Assembly (NCBI GenBank): GCA_009760855.2
Contig: WPIO01000050.1
Span: 1,412,501-1,422,500, forward strand
From: Cristatella mucedo
Lineage: Eukaryota > Bryozoa > Phylactolaemata > Cristatellidae
Length of the DNA: 10,000 bases
Reading direction: 5' to 3'
Under the pieces are notes generated by a model. The model worked only from the letters and a program-made list of their open reading frames with translations, did not search any database and had not been told where the DNA came from. A program made the translations under genes and the position numbers. This document shows positions 1 through 6,929 of this stretch, piece after piece. Position 1 is the stretch's first letter, and every line of letters starts with the position of its first letter.

Positions 1-267
1 ACGAACTGGATCGTCAAATGCGAGCTGCCCCACCCCTGGTTGCGCAGAAGTCGTAGAGCTGGGGAGATACGCAGACGTCGAGCAGACAGACACTGCTTAG
101 ACCGTCTTGCCGCCTGCTTGGAGCTCCTGCTGCTTTGCTGCCTCTCTGCTGATGTCCTTGAAAGTGTGGCAGACTTCCTTTGGCGATCTCATTCGCCAGC
201 AAGGCCGCCGAGCGTGGTGCAGCTTTTGTTGGGGCACAAGTGCCACGCGTGCACTGCAGAAGCCGAC

Positions 268-313
268 TGCAGGAGTTTTGTGCCCCTCAAACGATGGGCA
301 CAAAACTCCTGCA
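268..313. repeat. Perfect 18-bp inverted repeat (hairpin)
   Basis: Bases 268-285 (beginning tgcaggagttttgtg) are the exact reverse complement of 296-313, with a 10-base spacer at 286-295. The spacer adds two more pairs, 287-288 with 293-294, after one mismatch. It lies in an AGK intron. It could be a remnant of a foldback element or of a small inverted-repeat transposon, or a local duplication. Nothing else in the window repeats it. Confidence 0.85.
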
Positions 314-665
314 TCGAGGCTCCGGGATTCGAGCTGCCTCTTCGTCCTGAATCCGTGACGCGAACCACTTGGTCGTTCGGTGCAGGTCTGTGCTCTACGG
401 GCAGTTCCGTTGATGTGGTCAGTCAGCAGCTATGCTAGGGTTTAGCGAGTGCTATCGTAAAGCGTGCCCGTGCAATAGAAAAATAAATATATAATTTGTT
501 TCTATAGCACCCTACGAGATACTGAATCTCTATCCAGGCACATTACGTATGCCTCAGGGCTCGAGCCGACGCAAGCATTCGTGTTTTGCAGCAGATTACA
601 GCTCTAAAGGTTTGGAAAGGTTCATTTATTGTAAGTCACGGTAAATATTTAAAATTTCAATTTGC

Positions 666-688
666 ATATATATATATATATATATATA
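666..688. repeat. (AT)n microsatellite
   Basis: An uninterrupted 23-base AT run lies inside an intron. This is ordinary simple sequence. Confidence 0.97.
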
Positions 689-1089
689 AGCTTTTAACTA
701 ATAACAGTGGCTCACTCCATCAGAATGACCATCACAGCAGTTTGGTATTTTTATGGGGGTCAAGGCTAGTGTTTCAGGTTACCCCATGCAGCACTTCAGT
801 GTCCGCTGCTCTGGCTCACTTTAAGTTCTGTCACCTGAAGGTGAGAGTGTTTGCACACACAAAAAATGTTCTGACAAGAAAGCAGACCTAGCAATCAAAA
901 TATGCCGTTAGTTAAGTGTGCACGCTCATACACTTTTGCCCCATAGTTTTGCTGACGACAAAATCATGTCTCTGCTTGGCCTAAGAGAGTTCTCTTGGGC
1001 ACTTTGCAATTCTGCAGTGTGTTCCATCTGCTCTCTGAACTTAAATAAGTGTTCATGTACTTAGCTTTCGGCGACGACCTCTCCTTCAG

Positions 1090-1343
1090 GTACTGGTACT
1101 TCGGCCCACTCAAACAGTGGTACGCATTCGTGAGCAAGGCGTGGCAGGCCTGGCCACAGCCGCTGCTTCCGGCAGCGCACATCACTGTATCGCCGCCGTG
1201 CGACGGCTGTAGTCGGTGCTACGAGAGTCTCAAAGCGCCGACTGGCGGCATTGACATCTCTGCGCTGCCTGGAGCCAGCGGCATCCAGCTGCCGTGGTGG
1301 CGTCGGCTGGCAGGCAGTGGTGTCAGACCCAAGGGCACCGCAG
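1090..1343 (+). CDS. AGK: AGK exon (first one in the window)
   Basis: Acceptor ctccttcag ends at 1089. The first base completes a split codon, and the exon then reads YWYFGPLKQWYAFVSKAW. Human AGK has YWYLGPLK at the same place, followed by a similar Trp/Pro stretch. Residues 35-44 read PPCDGCSRCY, with cysteines spaced CxxCxxC at 1199-1219. The exon ends at CAG|gtgggc (gt at 1344) in phase 1. A weaker alternative donor, gtgtca at 1320, would also leave phase 1 and drop eight residues. Confidence 0.85.
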
Positions 1344-4300
1344 GTGGGCGCTGCCGCACGCACGCACATGCTTCTGACCGAGCAGGCCACGATCGATCGA
1401 TCGTCGGAGCCTCAATCTGAGACCCAGCAGACCGGCTCGCACGCACTCACCGAAGCATTTCGTGAGAGCAAACCCCTCCGCCACCGCGCAGCCGCTTCAG
1501 GTCCCGCTGCCGCCGTCGAGGATTGGCGCGCCAGTCGCAGCAATCCCGAGTGCGGCGCCCAGAGCTCGCTCGACGTCAGCACGTTCGAGCTGTGCGTGCT
1601 GTCGAGCAACCACTGGCAGCAGCAGCCGACGTCCACCGGCAGCGATCCGAGTGACGTGAGTTGCACTGCTCCGTAGTTGGTCCGCTCTATAGCGTGTGTG
1701 CCGGGTCGTCACGGCGCGACCGCTCGCCTCTCTCTCTCTCTCTCTCTCTCTCACCTAACTGGTCTTGCTCTGTTTAAGGAGAGTCGTATGCTGAGTCTGA
1801 CCTTCGTCACGCCCACTTTGTCCAAGGCCGACTTCATCAAGCATCGGTAGGCACTCGGCTGCCTGCTGGCCAAGTTGGACGGTTGCTGCACTTTTGCATT
1901 GTGCCACTCGTTGTTGGCTGACGCCGCCGCTCGACATCATTTCCCGCTTCGCTGCAGCAGCAAGAACAGCAGCAGCAGCGGTGCCGCAGGCACCGACCCT
2001 AGCAGCCACGGTGCCCATTGCCCGGTGACCACGATCGATGCCGGAAGTGTTACCATAGTACCGACGATGCCCCAGGTGAGGCTTTGGAGTGGCACTCGAC
2101 AGCGATCGGCAGCGGCCCGCTCTCCCGTCGCAATGCCGCCCACGATGACTGCCCCTCTCACCTCCCCCCTCTGACCCCTGCGGAAGTGCTGGGCCGGCAG
2201 GACGTTGCTTGAAGGGAGTTGCTCGCTCGATGTAAAGTCTGCTCCTTCGAAAGAAAAAGGGAACCTTTGCCGATCGGGTGCCGATGCCCAGTGGCGCACG
2301 AGATCGGAGTCCTGCCGAGGGCTCACTCCGCTCAGAAGCTTGTCGATATAAAGTGCCGCATAGCATAGCATAGCTGCTAAGCACGAGAACGAAGCCAGGC
2401 AGTGGGGCAAGCACGATGCTGTCTGTAAGCGATTCTGTCTCTCATAATGTGTCCACCTGATCACCCTCCAGCCATGCCTGCAGTAGCAACTGGGCCTTAC
2501 CGGTTTTCTTTCGGTACTGATTGATAAGAGTCCGCTGCGCGAGAAGCCCACCTGATTGAAATATCGCTGATCCTCTCTTTGTGCTGCTCACTGTGACAAC
2601 CGCAAACGGCACGGCAAATGGCATCTTGCCTTTCCTGACCTTGGCCTGCTCTGTAAGCAGTCTAGCATGTGTTGTGTCCCGTCCGGCAAACTTTCTGTCG
2701 TTCAGTGCATATCAGAGGTCAGCTGATTCAACAGCCTCACCTGTGTAGCTGCAGAAGAGCCTTGACGGCCATCATGCCGCTTGCTGGGGGCAACAAAGTA
2801 TTGCCAACTCGAACCTATGACCTGGGTCGTGAAGAGCGTGCACCTTAGCTTTAGAGTCACCATCGTCTTACAGCAAGTAGCTGCTGTAAGACGATGTTGC
2901 TCTTGCTTTTAGTGCTTTATATATTTATTTTTATACATATATTTTGTTTGTTTATTTATTTTGTTTCATTTACTTTCTGCTTTTGGATTGGTCCTGTGGC
3001 TCAGAGGCCACGTTGGCTCTGAATAGTAGCTCGTCCGGACTAGTGTATAAATGCCTGGCATCTTCAGGGTATGCTCTTGTACAGGTGGCAACTCTGGCTG
3101 TGCAGTAAATAATGTGTTAATTCTGCACTCGAGCGAAGCCTTTCATTCGTTAACCCCGTAGGACAGACAAGGCTGAGACCTTTTGCTGCTGCTGCTGCTG
3201 CTGAAACGAGCCGTCACGTGAATGTGCGTTTTGCTCGTTCGTTTGTGATTGTGACACGAGTCTGTCGGGACACACTTCGGCGAAAGCTTCCTTTTCGGTG
3301 CTTTGCAGACCTGAGCCGATAGCGAGTGCAATGGAACATGTCCTCTGACCCGTGGCCTGGCCTGTGCTCACCTTGTGCTTATGCGTGCAGCCTGCACGAG
3401 GCAGCCCAAGTTCCGGCTCAAGTCACAGTCGGCTCTCTCGCTACTCTCTTTGTCATTCGGCAGGATGGAAAGTGCCTAGAAAGAGACCTGGCTCTCCCGT
3501 GGCGTTCCCTAAAATTGTCTTATTACTATTGTTATGACCGTGCAAGCCCGTTGCTTGAAAGAGTTGTGATAGCTCGGCTAAGACTGGCACTGGTGCCGTG
3601 GGAATGAGTGCTTGGTCAAATGAGTCAGGTCATGTATGCTTCCCGTGAGCCGCCTGTGTTCACCTGTGGCTGCCAGACCTGTTCCTAGCCTGTATCACAA
3701 AGATAGCAGCTCGCGATGTCGCGAGTGTGGCACGTGACCTCTGCCTAGGCGCAGCCTTCCTGAATTACTGCCGGCAGAGCAGTGCGACTCGGTCAGTGCT
3801 CTCAATCAGCTTGAGCCTCTTTCCGAAAACATCTTGATATTGACAGGAGACCATTGGTATGCTTTTGCATTACCTTATTAGACGGGCCATGAAGTATGCA
3901 AGGTTAGGAAATGATTCTCTCTCGTCTCTTTTCCTCTTTCGAGATTAGCCAGCCACACGAACTTTGAGAGGCTTTCGCTAAAAGCCGCCGTAGCTCATAG
4001 CTGTCGTTCGTTCGTACACACCCGTAAAGCACTTGAATAGCAAAGCATTATTCGAGTTGCTGTCTCGTCATAGCTGTGAATCAGCAGCTCCTGTTGATGC
4101 TGGATTACTGTGTCGGCAGAGCATATTCGGCAGCCGGAAAAGCCGAGCCGAGTGCGCGGAGGACTCGTACTCGCAGCTGCATCCGCCCACTGAGTTGACA
4201 CGTCTTGCGTCGCTGCTCCTGCGCCGTGCCATTGCTGCCATTGCCATTGCTGCCATTGCCATTGTGATGAGCCGCTAGTCTCTCGGCCAATGGAGAGGCA

Positions 4301-4611
4301 CGAGATGTCGCGAGCGGGCCGTGCAAGTTCCCGCCAGCCATCCTTGTTCCCCCGTTATCAGCATGCCTCCGGCGACCTTCCGCGGGAGCGAAGCGGGCCG
4401 CGGCAGTGCATCCCTGCCTTCGGTGGCTCGCGAATCGGCGTGCGCTGACGATCGGCTCACTGCCTGTCGTGCCGCACCGCAGGTGGATTCGTGGTTCACG
4501 ATCGACTCGGAAACATACGAGGCCATGCCGACGAGCATAGCGATGAAGAAGAGCGCGCTGCGGTTTTTCTGCCCGCCGTCCGCGGGTGGCCGGCAGGCGG
4601 CGACCGGCTAA
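1090..4611 (+). CDS. AGK: Acylglycerol kinase, C-terminal half: join(1090-1343,1501-1655,1779-1846,1958-2075,4483-4611)
   Basis: AGK (also called MULK) is a mitochondrial lipid kinase of the diacylglycerol/sphingosine kinase superfamily. It phosphorylates mono- and diacylglycerol to lysophosphatidic and phosphatidic acid, and in human cells it is also a TIM22 carrier-translocase subunit. The five joined exons give 240 residues and a TAA stop. Numbering from Tyr1 at 1091, YWYFGPLK (1-8) matches vertebrate YWYLGPLK, WWRRL lies before the first junction, STFEL aligns with STIEL, LSKADFI with ISKGDFI, and IDSETYEAMP (205-214) with IDSEEYEAMP, followed by LRFFC. All four introns are GT-AG and the phases agree at every junction, which random frames would not give. 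The N-terminal catalytic domain lies upstream of the window. Comparison is from memory of the vertebrate protein; no alignment was run. Family identity is firm; exact edges of the first junction are less so. Confidence 0.88.
1344..1500 (+). other. AGK: AGK intron, phase 1, 157 bp
   Basis: Donor gtgggc, acceptor ccgcttcag. The intron is needed because the flanking conserved motifs lie in different frames. It contains a 14-base self-complementary CGATCG run at 1390-1403. Confidence 0.75.
1501..1655 (+). CDS. AGK: AGK exon
   Basis: The exon starts with the last two bases of a Gly codon and encodes an Ala/Arg-rich linker. It then reads SSLDVSTFELCVLSSNHW, which aligns with the vertebrate segment around STIELSITTRN. 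It ends at AGTGAC|gtgagt, a strong donor in phase 0. The frame is open throughout with high third-position G+C. Confidence 0.88.
1656..1778 (+). other. AGK: AGK intron, phase 0, 123 bp
   Basis: Donor gtgagt, acceptor tgtttaag at 1778. The CT repeat at 1728-1752 lies 26 bases before the acceptor and could serve as an extended polypyrimidine tract. Confidence 0.8.
1728..1752 (+). repeat. (CT)n microsatellite in an intron
   Basis: A 25-base CT run lies in the 123-bp AGK intron. A shorter CT run recurs at the right edge of the window. Confidence 0.97.
1779..1846 (+). CDS. AGK: AGK exon (68 bp)
   Basis: Phase-0 start GAG AGT CGT ATG. It encodes MLSLTFVTPTLSKADFIKH, which aligns with the vertebrate segment ending ISKGDFI. 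It ends with CG| before gtaggc, in phase 2. The in-frame ATG at 1788 is internal, not a start codon. The acceptor is AAGGAG, so splicing three bases later, dropping one Glu, is conceivable. Confidence 0.85.
1847..1957 (+). other. AGK: AGK intron, phase 2, 111 bp
   Basis: Donor gtaggc; pyrimidine-rich acceptor ttcccgcttcgctgcag ends at 1957 and is followed directly by another CAG. Confidence 0.8.
1958..2075 (+). CDS. AGK: AGK exon with a serine run
   Basis: The first base completes an Arg codon (CG|C). The exon then reads SKNSSSSG, a variable stretch, and ends with DAGSVTIVPTMPQ. That end matches the vertebrate segment CTLLIPEGAG by position and by the hydrophobic-proline pattern. The run of four serines comes from an AGC repeat that also overlaps the splice acceptor. 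It ends at CCCCAG|gtgagg, a strong donor in phase 0, joining Gln to Val of the last exon. Confidence 0.82.
2760..2866 (-). mobile_element. Decayed tRNA-derived SINE or tRNA pseudogene
   Basis: Read on the minus strand, an A-box-like TGACTCTAAAG (2849-2859) is followed by CTAAGGTGCACG and, after 33 bases, a B-box-like GGTTCGAGTTG (2805-2815). The spacing is that of a tRNA gene. The order TGRCTC..GCTAAGGTGC..GACCC.AGGTC..GGTTCGA is the layout of a tRNA-derived SINE head I associate with ticks. The B box departs from GGTTCRANYCC at its last bases and no cloverleaf acceptor stem is evident, so this is not a functional tRNA. The 3' limit is arbitrary. The 5' end touches the hairpin at 2861-2896. 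Confidence 0.45.
2861..2896. repeat. Perfect 15-bp inverted repeat (hairpin)
   Basis: Bases 2861-2875 (catcgtcttacagca) are the exact reverse complement of 2882-2896, with a 6-base loop. It sits exactly between the SINE-like head and the LTR-like block. It is far too short for a microRNA precursor. It may mark a junction between two insertions. Confidence 0.85.
2895..3165 (+). mobile_element. LTR-like or promoter-like block, possible solo LTR
   Basis: The block starts TGTTGC and ends GGACA, giving TGT/ACA termini. The 5-base flanks are gacga and gacaa, a 4/5 match that could be an aged target duplication. Inside, in order, are an A/T-rich stretch, an inverted CCAAT box (2987-2991), a TATAAAT box (3046-3052) with an arthropod-like tcttcagg start about 15-20 bases later, and an AATAAT signal near 3108. 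These are followed by a short U5-like tail. No coding region is attached, so a solo LTR of about 270 bp fits best. A start at 2885 (TGTAAG) is an alternative. No family could be named. Confidence 0.3.
3046..3052 (+). promoter_or_regulatory. TATA box
   Basis: TATAAAT, with a CCAAT box inverted about 55 bases upstream, a gtccggac palindrome just before it (3033-3040) and a small stem-loop at 3001-3022. It would drive transcription into the + strand from inside the AGK intron if active. It most likely belongs to a retroelement LTR. Confidence 0.35.
3185..3203. repeat. (CTG)n trinucleotide repeat
   Basis: About six GCT/CTG units in the last AGK intron. Confidence 0.95.
4231..4263. repeat. 15-bp tandem repeat, 2.2 copies
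   Basis: The unit attgctgccattgcc occurs twice exactly (4231-4245, 4246-4260), followed by att. In one frame it reads as alternating Ala and Ile, which explains the odd tail of the open frame ending at 4278. It is intronic. Confidence 0.95.
4483..4611 (+). CDS. AGK: AGK last coding exon
   Basis: The exon starts in phase 0 after ccgcag and encodes VDSWFTIDSETYEAMPTS, then MKKSALRFFCPPS, and ends in GGRQAATG and TAA (4609-4611). Vertebrate AGK ends with IDSEEYEAMP and QFFCDPRKRE at the same place, so this is the strongest piece of identity in the gene. The final dozen residues are unrelated to the vertebrate tail. The frame is also open upstream from 4321, but that part is intronic and looks non-coding. 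Confidence 0.92.
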   Translation: MDSWFTIDSETYEAMPTSIAMKKSALRFFCPPSAGGRQAATG

Positions 4612-6119
4612 GCTGCAACAAAGCGTTCCGGCCGACCCGGCGGCGACAGCAGTTTGCGGCGACCAATTGAGGCAGACTTCAGCTGTGATCGTGCCTCCTG
4701 CTCGCGTCGTCGGCGGCAGCCCTGCCGCAACTCAGAGCTGGAAGTGCTCGCTGCCGAACGCCCTGCCCTCCTGCTGCTGCCACCACCAACGTCGCAGCAG
4801 CGGTGGCAGCAGCAGCGCACGGAGGTCGCGACACCGGGTGCGCATGTGTGACCGCCTTGGTTCATAGCTGCAGACGGATATGCCAGACAGTGACTTAAAC
4901 AGGAAGCTGATGTGCACAGGAAGTAACTCCCCCACATCGATGACTTTGCGCATGTTTGCAATTGGCCGCACTGCGTCTGTAGCCAAAGTCGCTGCCAAAG
5001 GTCTACGGCAGACGCATTCCCTGCTAGGAGACTTACACTGAGGCAAGGCACTGGACGCATTTGCCGATGTCAGTCAGCGTATGCTGGGCGTGACCTCGGT
5101 ACCGAGTTTACTACTGGCTACTTTGCGCAGCCTGTGGGCTTAGCCGTATGCGTCGCTGTGACGTGCCGTGCCAGGCATTGGGCTCGTGGATCGAACAAGC
5201 AAGGTCAGCGATTGTGAATAGCGTCAGTTTCGAGACTTCGGGAATGAATGCCTGCGGCAATTCGGGGCCTGCCTCACTTCTGTGCGACTGGGTGCCTGCG
5301 CGCTCGTCCCGCTGGCCCTTTGTATGTCGAACCGCGAAATGAGTTCCGCCAGAGAACTGCTGCTGCAGCATGGCGAAAGCGTTTGTTTCGGATTCATGCC
5401 GACTTCAAGTGCTGTAGCTCTCTGTTGTTTTAATGGCCCTGAATTTAATTGAATGGTAGTTTGAGGTACACTGGTGTATTGTCGAGGTTACAACAGTCAG
5501 AATCGTGCCGCTGGCATCAAGCAGTGCCACATTATTATTTCATCTGCTCCGGCGATGTGGACATTTGGGAACAGTGACAAGAATGGGCTTACTAGCTCGT
5601 CTATCCGTGGTCAGCCCTTCAAAATCCCTACATGTAACCCGGTGACCCATGCTTCTCAGTCTCTGACTTGCCCACAATTGCCAACAATTATTACGGTGCC
5701 GGGCCCACATTTCGGTCGGTTGCAAGGGAAGCTGCTTCGGTGCCGTGGCTGGCGGAAACGGTCCTACAAGACCCGGCGATCTGCCGTGGCTGGTGGTAGG
5801 ACGCGATTAGCATCAGCCTGTGTGCATGGCAAGCCTGGAACAAGAGAGATGCGCCGTCGAGTGAGCCCTGCTGCTGCAAGCTACGTGACAGCTGCTACGG
5901 TGACCCTGACTCTAAGCAACGGTCCTCCCGTACAGTCGGTCGGTCGGCCTCCGAAGACGAGTGCATGACGAAGCGGACTAACAGATTAACGGATAGGACT
6001 GCCTCTCAGAACGGTTGCCCGTGCTCCGTGAAAGTGAATTATAATATTTAGGTCTTTGAAGTTTCTCATACAGCTTGTAGCTAGACGGCTTCTGGTGTTG
6101 ATGATGGTGATCTTGGTAC

Positions 6120-6147
6120 GGTCGATATAGGCACTCCTATATTGACC
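6120..6147. repeat. 12-bp hairpin with one G-T wobble
   Basis: ggtcgatatagg (6120-6131) pairs with cctatattgacc (6136-6147), with the loop cact. In an RNA it would form a compact stem-loop in the AGK 3' UTR. Confidence 0.8.
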
Positions 6148-6268
6148 TCAGAACTGAATCTCTTTCGTGACACTTCACTTTTGCTAGATTGCCTGTTCGC
6201 AAAGAGGAACCGAAGCTCAGGCACACAGCAGTGTGGCATCTGCATCACAATGAAAGCCTCGACTATAC

Positions 6269-6287
6269 TTGCCAACTAAATTGGCAA
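6269..6287. repeat. 7-bp hairpin
   Basis: ttgccaa and ttggcaa flank the loop ctaaa. Short, but it is one of several inverted repeats in this A/T-rich stretch. Confidence 0.7.
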
Positions 6288-6394
6288 CACGAGTACGTAT
6301 GCTATGAAAAGAGCTGGACTTAAAACCAATCCGTTAGACTAAACCCTGAACTTGGACCAGGCTCGCAGATGATTAATAGTCGTTGACATCAACG

Positions 6395-6424
6395 CTCTTA
6401 AAACTTGCACTCTTAAGACTTGCA
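6395..6424. repeat. 15-bp tandem duplication
   Basis: ctcttaaaacttgca (6395-6409) is followed directly by ctcttaagacttgca (6410-6424), differing at one base. Confidence 0.9.
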
Positions 6425-6515
6425 CCAAGATAAAACCACCTTTTTAGGAAATCACCCAAAAGAATGCAGGCCAGTATCGATTTTCAGCAACGTGATAATT
6501 AGGAAATGAAATAGC

Positions 6516-6560
6516 AATAAAAAACTCAGTTCGGATTATTCATCGAGGCTTTGTAATAAA
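6516..6560 (+). terminator. AGK: Two polyadenylation signals
   Basis: AATAAA lies at 6516-6521 and again at 6555-6560. The second is followed by a G/T-rich stretch (gttagtgagggtgtc, 6566-6580), as expected downstream of a cleavage site. They are the first canonical signals after the AGK stop codon and lie about 370 bases before the base composition shifts to the CpG-rich island, consistent with the end of the AGK transcript. Confidence 0.5.
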
Positions 6561-6574
6561 ATTAAGTTAGTGAG

Positions 6575-6614
6575 GGTGTCGACCTTCGACAGTAGCGTCT
6601 ATGCGGTCGACACC
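6575..6614. repeat. 10-bp perfect inverted repeat around a 20-base loop
   Basis: ggtgtcgacc (6575-6584) and ggtcgacacc (6605-6614) are exact reverse complements. They lie just after the last AATAAA. Confidence 0.85.
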
Positions 6615-6675
6615 GTTTTCCCGGAGGAAAATTTTGATTCTTTTTCTGGACTCCACCTTTAAACCCATATTTCCT

Positions 6676-6685
6676 CCCCCCCCCC
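6676..6685 (+). repeat. Ten-base C run
   Basis: Homopolymer run between the AGK end and the CpG-rich island. The rest of 6615-6930 shows nothing I recognise. Confidence 0.9.
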
Positions 6686-6929
6686 TCTTCGTTGCAAAGC
6701 TCCCTTGTATTGTACCTAGGAAACCGGTTTCTACCTGGCCTGTTTACGGGCGAGCCGAGGCTACGGGTAAGGCCGTAGACCTAGCTGCATATAGGCTTGT
6801 CATCCCAATAGGCGAGGCGCTCAGGCATGTGGAGCCATGAACACACAGGTCTATGGAATGAGAGTGGCTTCGACTGGCGGATCGCTATTTTTTCGATGCG
6901 TCGTCCTCTGGCCCAGACGATCCAACCGG

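Larger units (their letters stand above)
1..1089 (+). other. AGK: 3' part of an AGK intron (non-coding)
   Basis: I see no exon in this stretch. The frame of the AGK exon that begins at 1090 starts with the third base of a split codon, so an upstream exon must exist, but nothing here resembles the preceding AGK segment. I therefore read it as the end of a phase-2 intron of at least 1.09 kb. The acceptor is ctccttcag, ending at 1089. The stretch holds a perfect inverted repeat at 268-313, an A/T-rich patch at 478-500 and an AT microsatellite at 666-688. The open frames of up to 132 codons before 440 have no recognisable protein content and overlap on both strands. Confidence 0.55.
2076..4482 (+). 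other. AGK: AGK last intron, phase 0, 2.4 kb
   Basis: Donor gtgagg, acceptor gtgccgcaccgcag. The first 680 bases hold little beyond a GCATA pentamer repeated three times at 2358-2374. The middle carries the SINE-like, hairpin and LTR-like sequences described separately. 3205-4200 has short open frames, none with recognisable content. The 81-codon frame at 4033-4278 is in the same frame as the last exon but resembles nothing expected at that point in AGK. Confidence 0.75.
4612..6580 (+). other. AGK: Probable AGK 3' UTR
   Basis: No exon could be supported here. No AATAAA occurs on the + strand between the stop codon and 6516, so the transcript may have a 3' UTR of about 1.9 kb. 4612-6000 has short open frames with no recognisable content. 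The longest, 5474-5968, begins at GTG rather than ATG, and part of it comes from a duplicated 12-mer (tgccgtggctgg at 5741 and 5782). 6000-6570 is A/T-richer with several hairpins. A further unrecognised gene in this stretch is not excluded. Confidence 0.45.

Noticed and set aside
40-438. 132-codon frame at the left edge as a possible upstream AGK exon
   Set aside because: No resemblance to the AGK segment preceding YWYFGPLK, and no WG-x-RD-like motif anywhere before 1090.
2793-2866. Functional tRNA gene on the minus strand
   Set aside because: A- and B-box spacing is right, but the B box is degenerate at its end and no acceptor stem pairs. A SINE or pseudogene is more likely.
2861-2896. microRNA precursor
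   Set aside because: A 36-base hairpin is too short for a 22-nt duplex plus flanks.
4033-4278. 81-codon frame in phase with the last AGK exon, with the text FGSRKSRAE
   Set aside because: FGSRKS superficially resembles the AGK segment GSRKV, but the rest does not align and its end is a 15-bp tandem repeat. The exon at 1958-2075 fits that part of AGK with matching phases.
4608-5060. 150-codon minus-strand frame downstream of AGK
   Set aside because: No recognisable content or splice context; it is antisense to the last exon end and to the presumed 3' UTR.
5474-5968. 164-codon open frame
   Set aside because: It starts at GTG, has no recognisable domain, is partly built from a 12-bp duplication, and lies where the AGK 3' UTR is expected.
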